Assembly: GCF_024734895.1 (NCBI RefSeq)
Contig: NZ_CP091430.1
Span: 2,188,501-2,252,500, forward strand
Length of the DNA stretch: 64,000 nucleotides
Direction: 5' to 3'
Source: Paenibacillus spongiae
GTDB lineage: Bacteria > Bacillota > Bacilli > Paenibacillales > Paenibacillaceae
In this document: positions 7,690 to 15,108 of the stretch, piece after piece
Layout of the letters: the number at the start of each line of letters is the position of its first letter
How positions within the stretch are numbered: position 1 is the first letter of the stretch
The notes under the pieces: generated by a model
What the model was told of the DNA's origin: nothing
What the model saw: only the letters and a program-made list of their open reading frames with translations
The model's database searches: none
Position numbers and translations under genes: made by a program

Positions 7690-9183
7690 ATGATGGAACG
7701 CGCAAAAGTAATATTGAAGCGTGAGCGAAAGAAGAGACTGGAGCAAGGACATCCCTGGCTCTATGCAAGTGAAATCGATCGGATGGACGGGTCGGCTGAG
7801 CCGGGCAGCCTGGTTGATATCGTCAATCATCAGGGCCGCTATTTGGCGACAGGCTATTGGAATCCACAATCGCAAATAACGGTGCGGGTTGTAGCCTATA
7901 AGGCGATTGAAGCGATGGATGAGGCGTTCTTCCGGGAGCGGTTCAAGCAATGCGCCCAGCATCGCCGGCGGTTCGTTGAAGGCAAGGACTGCCGGCTTGT
8001 CTATGGGGAAGCGGATTTTCTGCCTGGACTTGTCGTCGACCGGTTCGGGGGCGTACTTGTCATACAATTGCTGACCTTAGGCATGGAGGTTAACCGGGAC
8101 ACGATTGTTGACATGCTTGTCGAGGTTTTTGCGCCTCAAGGGATCTATGAGCGGAGCGATGTTTCGGTAAGGGCGCTCGAAGGGCTGGAAGAACGAACGG
8201 GCGTCCTGTACGGGGATTGTCCGCGCATCGTCGATATTCGGGAGAACGGCTTGCTCATGGAAGTCGATATCGTGGAAGGGCAGAAGACGGGCTACTTCTT
8301 CGACCAACGGGAGAACCGCGCTTCCATTGCCCCCCTCATGAAAGGGTGGGGAGAGCGAAGCGGCATTCAATTGATGAAGCGCCCCCTGGAGGAGCTGCCT
8401 GAAGGCACATGGACGGCGGAGAGCTCTGGTCCTGTGCCGGATGCCAATACCGCCTTGGCCGCTACGGAAATGGCGGGCGACGATACCGGAGCGCTTCAAA
8501 CGATGAAGCAGAGCGTGCTCGTTCCGGTGAATGCGAAAGGCAATATCGTCACGTACCCGTATTGGGACGGGGCGACCGTTCTGGAGTGCTTCGCGCATAC
8601 AGGCAGCTTCACGCTGCATGCTTGTCAATACGGCGCCAAGAAGGTTACTTGTCTGGACGTGTCCGAGCATGCGATCGAAACGGCACGCCGTAATGTCGTC
8701 CGCAACGGCTTCGAGGACCGCGTTGAATTCGTTGTCGCGGATGCATTCGACTATTTGCGGAGCCAGGCGAAGGGACTTGCAGACCGGATCGAGCGGGGCC
8801 GGGCCGGTTCGAATGGCGCTGCCAAGAGCGATACCTCCAAGCCGCTGGGTTCGGCCGGGAGAACATGGGACGTCGTCATCCTTGATCCGCCGGCCTTCGC
8901 CAAGACGAAGAGCGCGGTGCAGGGAGCGATTCGCGGCTATAAGGATATTAATCTCCAAGGCTTGAAGCTTGTCAATGAAGGCGGTTATCTTGTTACTGCA
9001 AGCTGTTCCTATCACATGCGGCCGGATCTGTTTCTGGAAACCATCCAGGCAGCGGCGGTCGATGCCGGGAAAGTGCTGCGGCTTATCGACTGGCGTGCAG
9101 CCGGCAAGGACCACCCGCAAATCGTCGGCGTGAGCGAAGGCCACTATTTGAAGTTTGGAATCTTCGAGGTAAGAAGCCGTTAG
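7690..9183 (+). CDS. RlmI-like class I SAM-dependent rRNA cytosine methyltransferase, with insertions
   Basis: The protein has an N-terminal PUA domain (residues about 1-80), the RlmI-type segment LVYGEADFLPGLVVDRFG, KTGYFFDQRENR (about 199-210), the SAM-binding VLECFAHTGSFTLHA (about 297-311) and the catalytic LDPPAFAK. Relatives such as RlmI (m5C1962 of 23S rRNA) and YwbD-like proteins are about 390-400 residues; this one is 497. The excess lies in roughly 70 residues between DQRENR and the SAM loop, and about 30 residues before WDVVILDPP, both rich in Gly, Ala, Ser and Thr. Start: ATG 7690, 7 bases after GGGAGG (7677-7682); ATG 7693 is also possible. Confidence 0.88.
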   Translation: MMERAKVILKRERKKRLEQGHPWLYASEIDRMDGSAEPGSLVDIVNHQGRYLATGYWNPQSQITVRVVAYKAIEAMDEAFFRERFKQCAQHRRRFVEGKDCRLVYGEADFLPGLVVDRFGGVLVIQLLTLGMEVNRDTIVDMLVEVFAPQGIYERSDVSVRALEGLEERTGVLYGDCPRIVDIRENGLLMEVDIVEGQKTGYFFDQRENRASIAPLMKGWGERSGIQLMKRPLEELPEGTWTAESSGPVPDANTALAATEMAGDDTGALQTMKQSVLVPVNAKGNIVTYPYWDGATVLECFAHTGSFTLHACQYGAKKVTCLDVSEHAIETARRNVVRNGFEDRVEFVVADAFDYLRSQAKGLADRIERGRAGSNGAAKSDTSKPLGSAGRTWDVVILDPPAFAKTKSAVQGAIRGYKDINLQGLKLVNEGGYLVTASCSYHMRPDLFLETIQAAAVDAGKVLRLIDWRAAGKDHPQIVGVSEGHYLKFGIFEVRSR

Positions 9184-9193
9184 GCCATCCATA

Positions 9194-9232
9194 AACCTTT
9201 CCGGATTTACGCGTTCCGGGAAGGTTTTTTTT
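9194..9232 (+). terminator. Rho-independent terminator
   Basis: AAACCTTTCCGG / CCGGGAAGGTTT closes an 11-base loop and runs into T8. It ends the methyltransferase unit. Confidence 0.88.
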
Positions 9233-9353
9233 GCTATATACTCACGTCAACATTTGCTCGATCTTATTCAGGAAGAGACTCGCTTCGCTGCAGAGGACGG
9301 CGGAAGCCGTTTCTTCTTATGCCGTTTACGCAGACTTGACTCGCAGCGTAGAG

Positions 9354-9382
9354 GTAACAGCCGATCCGATATATGTTATAAT
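9354..9382 (+). promoter_or_regulatory. Probable SigA promoter of the aminotransferase gene
   Basis: A consensus -10 TATAAT (9377-9382) lies 17 bases from GTAACA (9354-9359), a 4/6 match to TTGACA. It lies 34 bases upstream of the chosen ATG. A TTGACT further upstream (9336) is too far away to be the -35. Confidence 0.5.
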
Positions 9383-9415
9383 TTGGTTCTAATGTCTCTA
9401 AGGGGGAGTAGGAGA

Positions 9416-10720
9416 ATGGAGCGTCAATCCGATTACAATCGTTTAGCTGTGGATGAATTGAACCAGCTTGCCCGGCAATGGGAAGACCGGTACGAGGCCT
9501 ATAAGAACCGGAACTTGAAATTGGATATGTCCAGAGGGAAGCCTTGTCCCGAACAGCTGGATCTATCCGCGGACATGCTTACCATTCTGCAGCCGGGAGA
9601 CAGCATACAAGCGGCGGACGGCTCGGATTGCCGCAATTATGGCGGGCTCGACGGGATCCCGGAGGCGAAGGAATTATTCGCGCAGATGCTCGGAGTCAGC
9701 AGGAACGAAGTGATCATTGGCGGTAATTCAAGCTTAAATATGATGCATGATACGATATCCAGAGCGATGCTGCATGGGGTGTACGGCAGTCAATCGCCAT
9801 GGGGCAAGAAGGAGGCTGTCAAATTTCTGTGTCCCAGCCCCGGCTATGACAGACATTTTGCCATTTGCGAGCTATTCAACATCGAGATGATCGCCGTCGA
9901 TATGCTGCAGGACGGACCGGACATGGATGCCGTCGAACGGCTTGTCCGCGAGGACGATTCGATTAAAGGGATCTGGTGCGTGCCCAAATACAGCAACCCC
10001 GACGGGATTACATACGCGGATGAGACGGTCGACCGGCTAGCCGGGATGACGGCGAAAGCAAGGGACTTTCGAATAATCTGGGATGATGCTTACACGGTCC
10101 ACCACGTATCGGACAATCACGATCAGCTGAAAAATATTTTTGCTGCCTGCAAGGCGGCCGGGAATCCTCACCGCGTGTTTATGTACAGCTCGACTTCCAA
10201 GATTACGCTGCCCGGCTCGGGGGTTGCAGTAATGGCGACCAGCGAGGAGAACCTGCAGACGATCAGGAAGCAAATCGCTGTGCAGACGATCGGTCCGGAT
10301 AAAATCAATCAGCTTCGGCATGTCCGTTTTCTGAAAAATATGGATCAGATCCGCCTGCACATGGACAAGCAAGCCGCGATAATAAATCCCAAATTCGAGC
10401 TGGTGCTAAATAAGCTTGAATCGGAGCTTGGCGGCAAAAATATCGCCTCATGGAATAAACCGAACGGCGGTTACTTCATTAGCCTGAACACACTGGACGG
10501 CTGTGCGAAAGAGGTCGTACATCTGGCCGCGCAAGCCGGCGTTACATTAACGCCCGCAGGAGCTACTTTCCCATACGGCAATGATCCCAGGGACCGCAAT
10601 ATCCGCATCGCTCCGACATTCCCGTCCATCAGCGAGCTGGAGACGGCTATCGATGTGTTCTGCCTGTGCGTGGAGCTGGTAAGCATCAAGAAGATTTTGG
10701 CGCGTGAATTGCATAAGTAA
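9416..10720 (+). CDS. Aspartate-type PLP aminotransferase (PF12897 family)
   Basis: A 434-residue fold-type I PLP enzyme. Segments SRGKPCPEQLDLS, NYGGLDGIPEAKELFAQML and GNSSLNMMHDTI are characteristic of the Corynebacterium-type aspartate aminotransferase family (PF12897). The PLP lysine is in YSSTSKITLPGSG, the cofactor-ring aspartate in IIWDDAYTVHH, and the carboxylate-binding arginine in RNIRIAP. The start ATG 9416 follows GGGGGAG (9402-9408). The open frame extends upstream to 9254, but that extension crosses the promoter and is not coding. It is monocistronic, between its own promoter and the terminator at 10719-10756. Amino donor is likely Asp or Glu, by family only. Confidence 0.9.
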   Translation: MERQSDYNRLAVDELNQLARQWEDRYEAYKNRNLKLDMSRGKPCPEQLDLSADMLTILQPGDSIQAADGSDCRNYGGLDGIPEAKELFAQMLGVSRNEVIIGGNSSLNMMHDTISRAMLHGVYGSQSPWGKKEAVKFLCPSPGYDRHFAICELFNIEMIAVDMLQDGPDMDAVERLVREDDSIKGIWCVPKYSNPDGITYADETVDRLAGMTAKARDFRIIWDDAYTVHHVSDNHDQLKNIFAACKAAGNPHRVFMYSSTSKITLPGSGVAVMATSEENLQTIRKQIAVQTIGPDKINQLRHVRFLKNMDQIRLHMDKQAAIINPKFELVLNKLESELGGKNIASWNKPNGGYFISLNTLDGCAKEVVHLAAQAGVTLTPAGATFPYGNDPRDRNIRIAPTFPSISELETAIDVFCLCVELVSIKKILARELHK

Positions 10721-10756
10721 AGAAGAGCAGGCCGCTGTACGGCTTGCTCTTCTTTT
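10719..10756 (+). terminator. Rho-independent terminator overlapping the stop codon
   Basis: AAAGAAGAGCAGGCC pairs with GGCTTGCTCTTCTTT (15 bp with wobble), loop GCTGTAC, ending in a T-rich tail. Its 5' arm includes the last two bases of the aminotransferase stop codon. Confidence 0.88.
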
Positions 10757-10869
10757 CCTTAAGGAATGTCCGCATGCGATACGATCCAAATTACCTGGGA
10801 CCTGGGATGCTATCTTTTCTATCGTGCGATCGATGCAGATGTATGGATGCTCGGATAATCGGATGGTGA

Positions 10870-11051
10870 TGTTGTAAAAAGTGCAACACGACTTCATCAT
10901 TTAGCCCGCATTGGCCGAATTGTTGTATTTTATACAACAATGTGGTGTTGAAATCATCGATTAGTCGCTTTTTAGATGGAATTGTTGTAGAATGTGCAAC
11001 AATTTCCGTATCATTAGTGTTTTCTCCATCCAGGTTGTATAAAATACAAGA
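10870..11051. repeat. Array of four palindromes, TGTTGTA-N5-TRCAACA
   Basis: Four 19-bp inverted repeats share 7-5-7 geometry: 10870-10888 (spacer AAAAG), 10921-10939 (TTTTA), 10983-11001 (GAATG) and 11033-11051 (TAAAA, slightly degenerate: GGTTGTA...TACAAGA). Centres are 51, 62 and 50 bases apart. They lie in the 431-base gap (10721-11151) between the 3' ends of two convergent genes, so they are not in an obvious promoter position. Spacers differ while arms are conserved, as expected for binding sites rather than copies of an element. No convincing gene is seen in this gap. Confidence 0.8.
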
Positions 11052-11151
11052 TTACAATGCCATAGCCAAAGATATAACCATAGCCATAGCCGACGCTTTA
11101 TGCAGCTCATCGGCGGGAACATCGATGACGAAGCTGCCGCTCGAGACGTTC

Positions 11152-11634
11152 TTATTTCCAGTGTGCGGTCAAAACGTGGACGAAGCGCTCCAGATCCAAG
11201 CGGTCAGCTTCATCAAACCGGTCCGTTCTCGGACTGTCGATATCGAGCACGCCCAGCAATCTGCCATCCTTGATGAGAGGAACGACAATTTCCGATTGCG
11301 ATGCGGCATCGCATGCGATGTGCCCTGGAAACTCGTGTACGTTCGGTACAATAATCGTCTGTTTGCCGGCCGCAGCGGTTCCGCAGACACCTTTGCCGAA
11401 TGGAATTCTGACGCAAGCCGGCAATCCCTGGAACGGGCCGAGCACCAGCTCATCGCCTTCCGCCAAATAGAAGCCGACCCAATTGATTTCGTCCAGAAAC
11501 TGTGCCAGCAGCGCAGAGGCATTGGCGAGATTGGCGATCCGGTTCGGTTCGTCCTCGATAAGCGCCTTTAACTGCTGCAGCAAAAGCGCGATGTTTTGCT
11601 CCCGGGAACCCTGATAGACCACGGATTGATACAT
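11152..11634 (-). CDS. GAF-domain free methionine-(R)-sulfoxide reductase
   Basis: fRMsr reduces free L-methionine-(R)-sulfoxide, an oxidative-damage product, to methionine. The 160-residue protein is a single GAF domain with the family pattern NWVGFYL, LGPFQGLPACVRIPFGKGVCG, HIACDAASQSEIVVPL and GVLDIDS. The three cysteines of the catalytic and resolving set (in PAC, GVC and IAC) are all present. ATG is the complement of 11632-11634. It stands alone, facing the aminotransferase gene, with a terminator of the next minus-strand operon upstream. Confidence 0.93.
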   Translation of the reverse strand: MYQSVVYQGSREQNIALLLQQLKALIEDEPNRIANLANASALLAQFLDEINWVGFYLAEGDELVLGPFQGLPACVRIPFGKGVCGTAAAGKQTIIVPNVHEFPGHIACDAASQSEIVVPLIKDGRLLGVLDIDSPRTDRFDEADRLDLERFVHVLTAHWK

Positions 11635-11819
11635 ATGACCACCTGCCTTGTTTAATCGAACATCGGGATGGCTGCCGTCGTTCCTTGAATCTCACGATGC
11701 AGCCGACTGCCGCATTTTGTTGAATATACGGTGTACATTAAACTATATCATGTAAATTAATCTTAGTAAAAAAGAAGGAATAATATGTAAATTAAGAAAT
11801 TAAAGAGCAGATTTGACAA

Positions 11820-11868
11820 ACAAAACGCCCGACCGAATCTATCACGCATCAGATAGATTCGGCCGGGC
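11820..11868 (-). terminator. Rho-independent terminator of the DUF1854 operon
   Basis: The inverted repeat GCCCGACCGAATCTAT / ATAGATTCGGCCGGGC (11827-11868, 16 bp with one mismatch) is followed on the minus strand by GTTTTGTTTG. It lies 24 bases past the DUF1854 stop. Confidence 0.85.
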
Positions 11869-11892
11869 TTCCTGGATTCGTCCTCATGTTCT

Positions 11893-12390
11893 TTACACCA
11901 CATCGCGGAGCTGTTTGCGGCTGTGGCTATCGAGCGCCTTCCAGTCTCCGATTTCGCAGCGCTTGCCGTTCATATCGGTCAGCACTATGCGGCCGCCGCC
12001 GGGAAACTGCATATGCTCATGCAAATTCCGCATGACCAGCCTCGTCGGACCGAGATTGGTTTGCAGCTCCCAGATCCATAGATCGGTCCGATGCTTGACA
12101 CTGTCCACTCGCGTTACCCGCGGGAGAAAGTAACGAAACTGCAGCTCTCGCTCCATCTCCAGGCGGCTCTCCTCATCGAGCTGCCCGATATCCCGTATGA
12201 CGCCGATCTCGGCATCTTTCGCGTCCCGGACAGAGATGAATTGCGTCGTATAGAGAAATGGAAATGCGCGGTAAACAATAATTTCTTCGTAATCCTTCCC
12301 GTCGACGACGCCTTGAAAAACACCTCCGGAGCCGCGGCTGAACGAGACGCGGTCCGGTTCAAGCATATGAATTTCATAGGGGTCCTTCAT
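11893..12390 (-). CDS. DUF1854 family protein
   Basis: A 165-residue soluble protein with the DUF1854 features YRAFPFLYTTQFISVRDAKDAEIGVI, ERELQFRYFLPRVTRV and a WIWELQTNLGPTRLVMRNL strand. Its ATG overlaps the stop of the upstream ABC exporter as ATGA, so the two are translationally coupled. The same DUF1854 plus exporter pair is known beside cyanophycin genes in proteobacteria (from memory). No cyanophycin synthetase or cyanophycinase is seen in this window. Function unknown; the tight coupling implies that it acts with the exporter. Confidence 0.85.
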   Translation of the reverse strand: MKDPYEIHMLEPDRVSFSRGSGGVFQGVVDGKDYEEIIVYRAFPFLYTTQFISVRDAKDAEIGVIRDIGQLDEESRLEMERELQFRYFLPRVTRVDSVKHRTDLWIWELQTNLGPTRLVMRNLHEHMQFPGGGRIVLTDMNGKRCEIGDWKALDSHSRKQLRDVV

Positions 12391-14579
12391 GCGCTTTCTA
12401 CCCCCTTGATTTGCGACATTTCTTTCTGAGCCTCGACAAGCTTGAAGTAGATGCCTTCCTTCTCAAGCAGGTCTTCATGCGTACCGACCTCGACGATCTT
12501 GCCGCGCTCGAGCACGACAAGCCGGTTGGCATTGCGCAGCGTGGAGAGCCTGTGGGCGATAGCGAAAGTCGTACGCCCTTTCACGAGGCGGGATATCGCT
12601 TCTTGAATTTGCCGCTCCGTCTCGGTATCGACCGAAGCGGTCGCTTCATCCAAGATCAGAATGCGGGGATCATGAATAATTGCCCGGGCAATAGAGACGC
12701 GCTGCTTCTCTCCTCCCGAGAGCCGATGGCCGCGTTCGCCGACGCGAGTATCGTAGCCGTCAGGCAGCCGCACGATAAAGTCATGCGCATTGGCAATTTT
12801 GGCCGCCCGCATAATTTCTTCCGGTGTCGCGTCCGGTTTGGAATAGGCGATGTTCTCGGCAATCGTGCCGTCGAACAGGAAGGTTTCCTGAAGCACGACC
12901 CCGATCTGCTTGCGCAGATCCGTCTGGCTGATGTTTCGGAGATCGACGCCATCGATCGTTATATGCCCGGTGTCGGTATCGTAGAAACGGCAGATCATGT
13001 TGATGAAGGTCGATTTGCCTGCGCCCGAGTGGCCCACGAGTCCGATCATCTCTCCCTCTGCAACGTTCAGATCGATATTCTTCAATACCGGATGATGCTT
13101 CTCATATCCGTAGGACACGTTGTTAAACACGACGGCGCCTTTCACCCGGCCGAGCGCGGCGGGCTCCCGCGTATCCGGCACCTCCGAAGGCGTATCCATG
13201 ATTTCGAATACCCGGTCAGCCGCGGAGATCGCATGACTAGCCCAGTTGATCATTTGGCTTACCCATTGGAGCGGTCCGAGCAGCATGCCCAAATAAGTGA
13301 TGAGCGCAATCAATAGTCCGATCGAGATCTCGCCGTTTAGCACCGACCATCCGCCGTAATACCAAATGAGCAGCGTTCCGGCGCCAGCTACGAGAGAAAA
13401 GAGCGGGAACATGCCCTGCCATAAGCCTTCGATCCGGATATTGTTGCGGACGACATCCTGGTTGGCGGCCTGATAGCGCGATATTTCGGTCGATTCCTGG
13501 CCGAATGCTTTCACGACGCGTATGCCTTGAAGCGAATCGCCGACGAGCACATTGAGCCTGAAGATGGACCGCCACTGCTGATACCACCGGCGTCCGATCA
13601 TCGGCCACAGCGTAAGCGAAAACACGACCATCAGCGGCATCGGCAGCAGGGCCAGCAGCGTCAACTGCCAGCTCAAATTAAACATGATGGCAAAGATGGC
13701 GATCATCTTCAGCGATTCGCCGGTCACCCATATGACGCCATCGGTCATGAACTGACGCATCGCCTCCGAATCGCTGTTGACCCGCCCGATGAACTGCGAT
13801 GTCTGCCGCCGGTCGAAGAACGCGAGCGACAACCGCATCAGCGCATCGTAGATATCGCGCCGGAGGTCGCCCATCAGCTTGGAGCCGACCCAGACGCCGA
13901 TCAGACCGCGGAGCGTCTGCATAACCGCCATGGTAACTGAAGTAACCGCAAGTCCGATGACGATCCAGAACAGCTTAGAACCCATATTTCTCGGCTGCAG
14001 GACGTCATCGAGCATGACTTTGGTCAGATAAGGCGGAATGAGCTCCACCAAGGTCGTAATGATGAGCAGGATGGCGGCTGCCGCCATCTGGAGCTTGTAG
14101 GGCTTGGTATATCCGAGCATGCGGAGGATGACCTTGCCGTTATTCTTGCAGATCGGGCATGTCTGCGTCCCTTCCTGCAGCGGATTGCGGCACTTGGGAC
14201 ACTGCTGCGGCAGCTCCTTCTCCGATAGCGAAGGGCGTTCTTCGCCCTTCGCCAAGGAGCTGAGCAGCTTGGCGGCAAAGCCGAATATAGAGGTTAGCGC
14301 CGCGGTATAGCGGACAACGACGACCGGACCGCTCTTCGTATCGGCAAGCAAAGTGCCGCCGCCTATTCCGCTCACGGCACGGGCATCCTCCAGTTCTTCT
14401 ACTGCAATATTCGTTAGCGGGGAGCCGCTCTCGTTCCATACCGTTATCTCCGACTCGGTTATGGTGAGCCATTGCTCGCCGAACCGGCCGTCGTTCAATA
14501 GATCCGTCCGCGCGCCGAGCAGCGGCTCTGCAGTTAGAGCGGAGCGGATTGAACCCGGAAGCTGATCAATTATCGGCAC
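12387..14579 (-). CDS. ABC exporter (TMD-NBD half transporter) with N-terminal zinc ribbon
   Basis: A 730-residue protein. Residues 1-110 look like a PH-like or beta-rich domain (WLTITESEITVWNES, TKSGPVVVVRYT). A zinc ribbon follows with Cys127, Cys130, Cys141 and Cys144 (CPKC...CPIC), then six transmembrane helices (about 160-440), and an ATPase domain with Walker A GHSGAGKST, signature LSGGEKQR, Walker B ILILDEATAS and the H-loop in AIAHR. Ordinary type IV exporters of about 580 residues lack the first 150. GTG start at 14579. It overlaps the CD3324 gene upstream (14 bases) and DUF1854 downstream (4 bases). Substrate unknown. Confidence 0.93.
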   Translation of the reverse strand: MPIIDQLPGSIRSALTAEPLLGARTDLLNDGRFGEQWLTITESEITVWNESGSPLTNIAVEELEDARAVSGIGGGTLLADTKSGPVVVVRYTAALTSIFGFAAKLLSSLAKGEERPSLSEKELPQQCPKCRNPLQEGTQTCPICKNNGKVILRMLGYTKPYKLQMAAAAILLIITTLVELIPPYLTKVMLDDVLQPRNMGSKLFWIVIGLAVTSVTMAVMQTLRGLIGVWVGSKLMGDLRRDIYDALMRLSLAFFDRRQTSQFIGRVNSDSEAMRQFMTDGVIWVTGESLKMIAIFAIMFNLSWQLTLLALLPMPLMVVFSLTLWPMIGRRWYQQWRSIFRLNVLVGDSLQGIRVVKAFGQESTEISRYQAANQDVVRNNIRIEGLWQGMFPLFSLVAGAGTLLIWYYGGWSVLNGEISIGLLIALITYLGMLLGPLQWVSQMINWASHAISAADRVFEIMDTPSEVPDTREPAALGRVKGAVVFNNVSYGYEKHHPVLKNIDLNVAEGEMIGLVGHSGAGKSTFINMICRFYDTDTGHITIDGVDLRNISQTDLRKQIGVVLQETFLFDGTIAENIAYSKPDATPEEIMRAAKIANAHDFIVRLPDGYDTRVGERGHRLSGGEKQRVSIARAIIHDPRILILDEATASVDTETERQIQEAISRLVKGRTTFAIAHRLSTLRNANRLVVLERGKIVEVGTHEDLLEKEGIYFKLVEAQKEMSQIKGVESA

Positions 14580-14889
14580 GCGCGATTTCCTTCTCTCTGT
14601 CTGTATACTGGAATTTATTCGTTCCGCGCAATTTCACGATAATCTTTCGTATGCTTTCGGTAGATAGGTGGAACTGCCGTTCAAGCTCCGCAACGGAGCT
14701 TCCGCTTGTATAAGATTGATAGATCTCTTCGTTCCGCCGTGCGATCATAATACGGGTACCGCTCTTCTCGCCCCAGCCGGCCCGTTTATTCTGAAGCTTG
14801 GGTATATAGACTAGTTCGCCTTGGATATAGGACTGCAGCTCCTTCAGCAAACTAGGGGGAAGCACATCTTTTCCATTTTTGTAGATCAC
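14566..14889 (-). CDS. CD3324-type / Mor-like HTH regulator
   Basis: A 107-residue protein, MIYKNGKDVLPPSLLKELQSY and onward, with IQGELVYIPK and a C-terminal helix-turn-helix (SVAELERQFHLSTESIRKIIV) resembling CD3324 and Mor-transcription-activator proteins. GTG at 14889 is preferred because GAGGAGG lies 9 bases before it. The in-frame ATG at 14898 abuts that SD, and longer starts lack one. The 3' end overlaps the exporter start by 14 bases, so this is the first full gene of a CD3324-ABC-DUF1854 operon. Regulation of the exporter by this protein is inference. Confidence 0.8.
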   Translation of the reverse strand: MIYKNGKDVLPPSLLKELQSYIQGELVYIPKLQNKRAGWGEKSGTRIMIARRNEEIYQSYTSGSSVAELERQFHLSTESIRKIIVKLRGTNKFQYTDREKEIARADN

Positions 14890-14953
14890 GATAAACATCC
14901 TCCTCAAACCGGTATGCATTGCCTAATTCATTCAAATTCGTTACTTGAATCAT
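14852..14953 (-). CDS. Possible 33-aa leader peptide overlapping the CD3324 gene
   Basis: The ATG (complement of 14951-14953) follows AAGGAGG by 9 bases, an excellent spacing, and the frame runs 33 codons to TAG (14852-14854), inside the CD3324 coding region in another frame. The peptide starts MIQVTNLNELGNAYRF and ends CASP. Because it covers the SD of the CD3324 gene, its translation could control or couple that gene. Expression is unproven. Confidence 0.4.
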   Translation of the reverse strand: MIQVTNLNELGNAYRFEEDVYRDLQKWKRCASP

Positions 14954-14985
14954 TGCCTTCCGCCTCCTTTTCATATTTTGAAGTC

Positions 14986-15015
14986 AAAAAAAACACGATT
15001 AGCCAAAAACCGTGT
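14986..15015 (-). terminator. Possible leader terminator (attenuator) upstream of the CD3324 operon
   Basis: On the minus strand ACACG, a 13-base loop and CGTGT are followed by a run of T. The stem is short (5 bp), so it is weak alone. An upstream CCGTG (complement of about 15037-15041) could pair with CACGG in the 5' arm, which would prevent the terminator, as in attenuators. Confidence 0.4.
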
Positions 15016-15066
15016 CCAAACATCGTATTCTCTATTCACGGAGTAACGATTGGGAGCAGAGGCTAT

Positions 15067-15108
15067 TCAGTTGCATTCATGCTGCCTTGCTGCCGTGATA
15101 GTAAGCAT
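15067..15108 (-). CDS. Possible 13-aa leader peptide
   Basis: The ATG (complement of 15106-15108) follows GGGGGAGGG by 7 bases and the frame encodes MLTITAARQHECN before TGA. AGCAAGGC within the ORF can pair with GCCTCTGCT just after it (8 bp, one bulge), so a ribosome on the ORF would change downstream folding. A weak -10 TATACT (complement of 15151-15156) lies upstream, with no good -35. Confidence 0.3.
   Translation of the reverse strand: MLTITAARQHECN

Noticed and set aside
9254-9415. N-terminal extension of the aminotransferase frame
   Set aside because: It contains the predicted promoter, has no SD at its start and is not part of the conserved family N-terminus.
10942-11571. Plus-strand ORF of 209 codons covering the palindrome array and opposite the GAF gene
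   Set aside because: Most of it is antisense to the free methionine sulfoxide reductase; the start lacks an SD.
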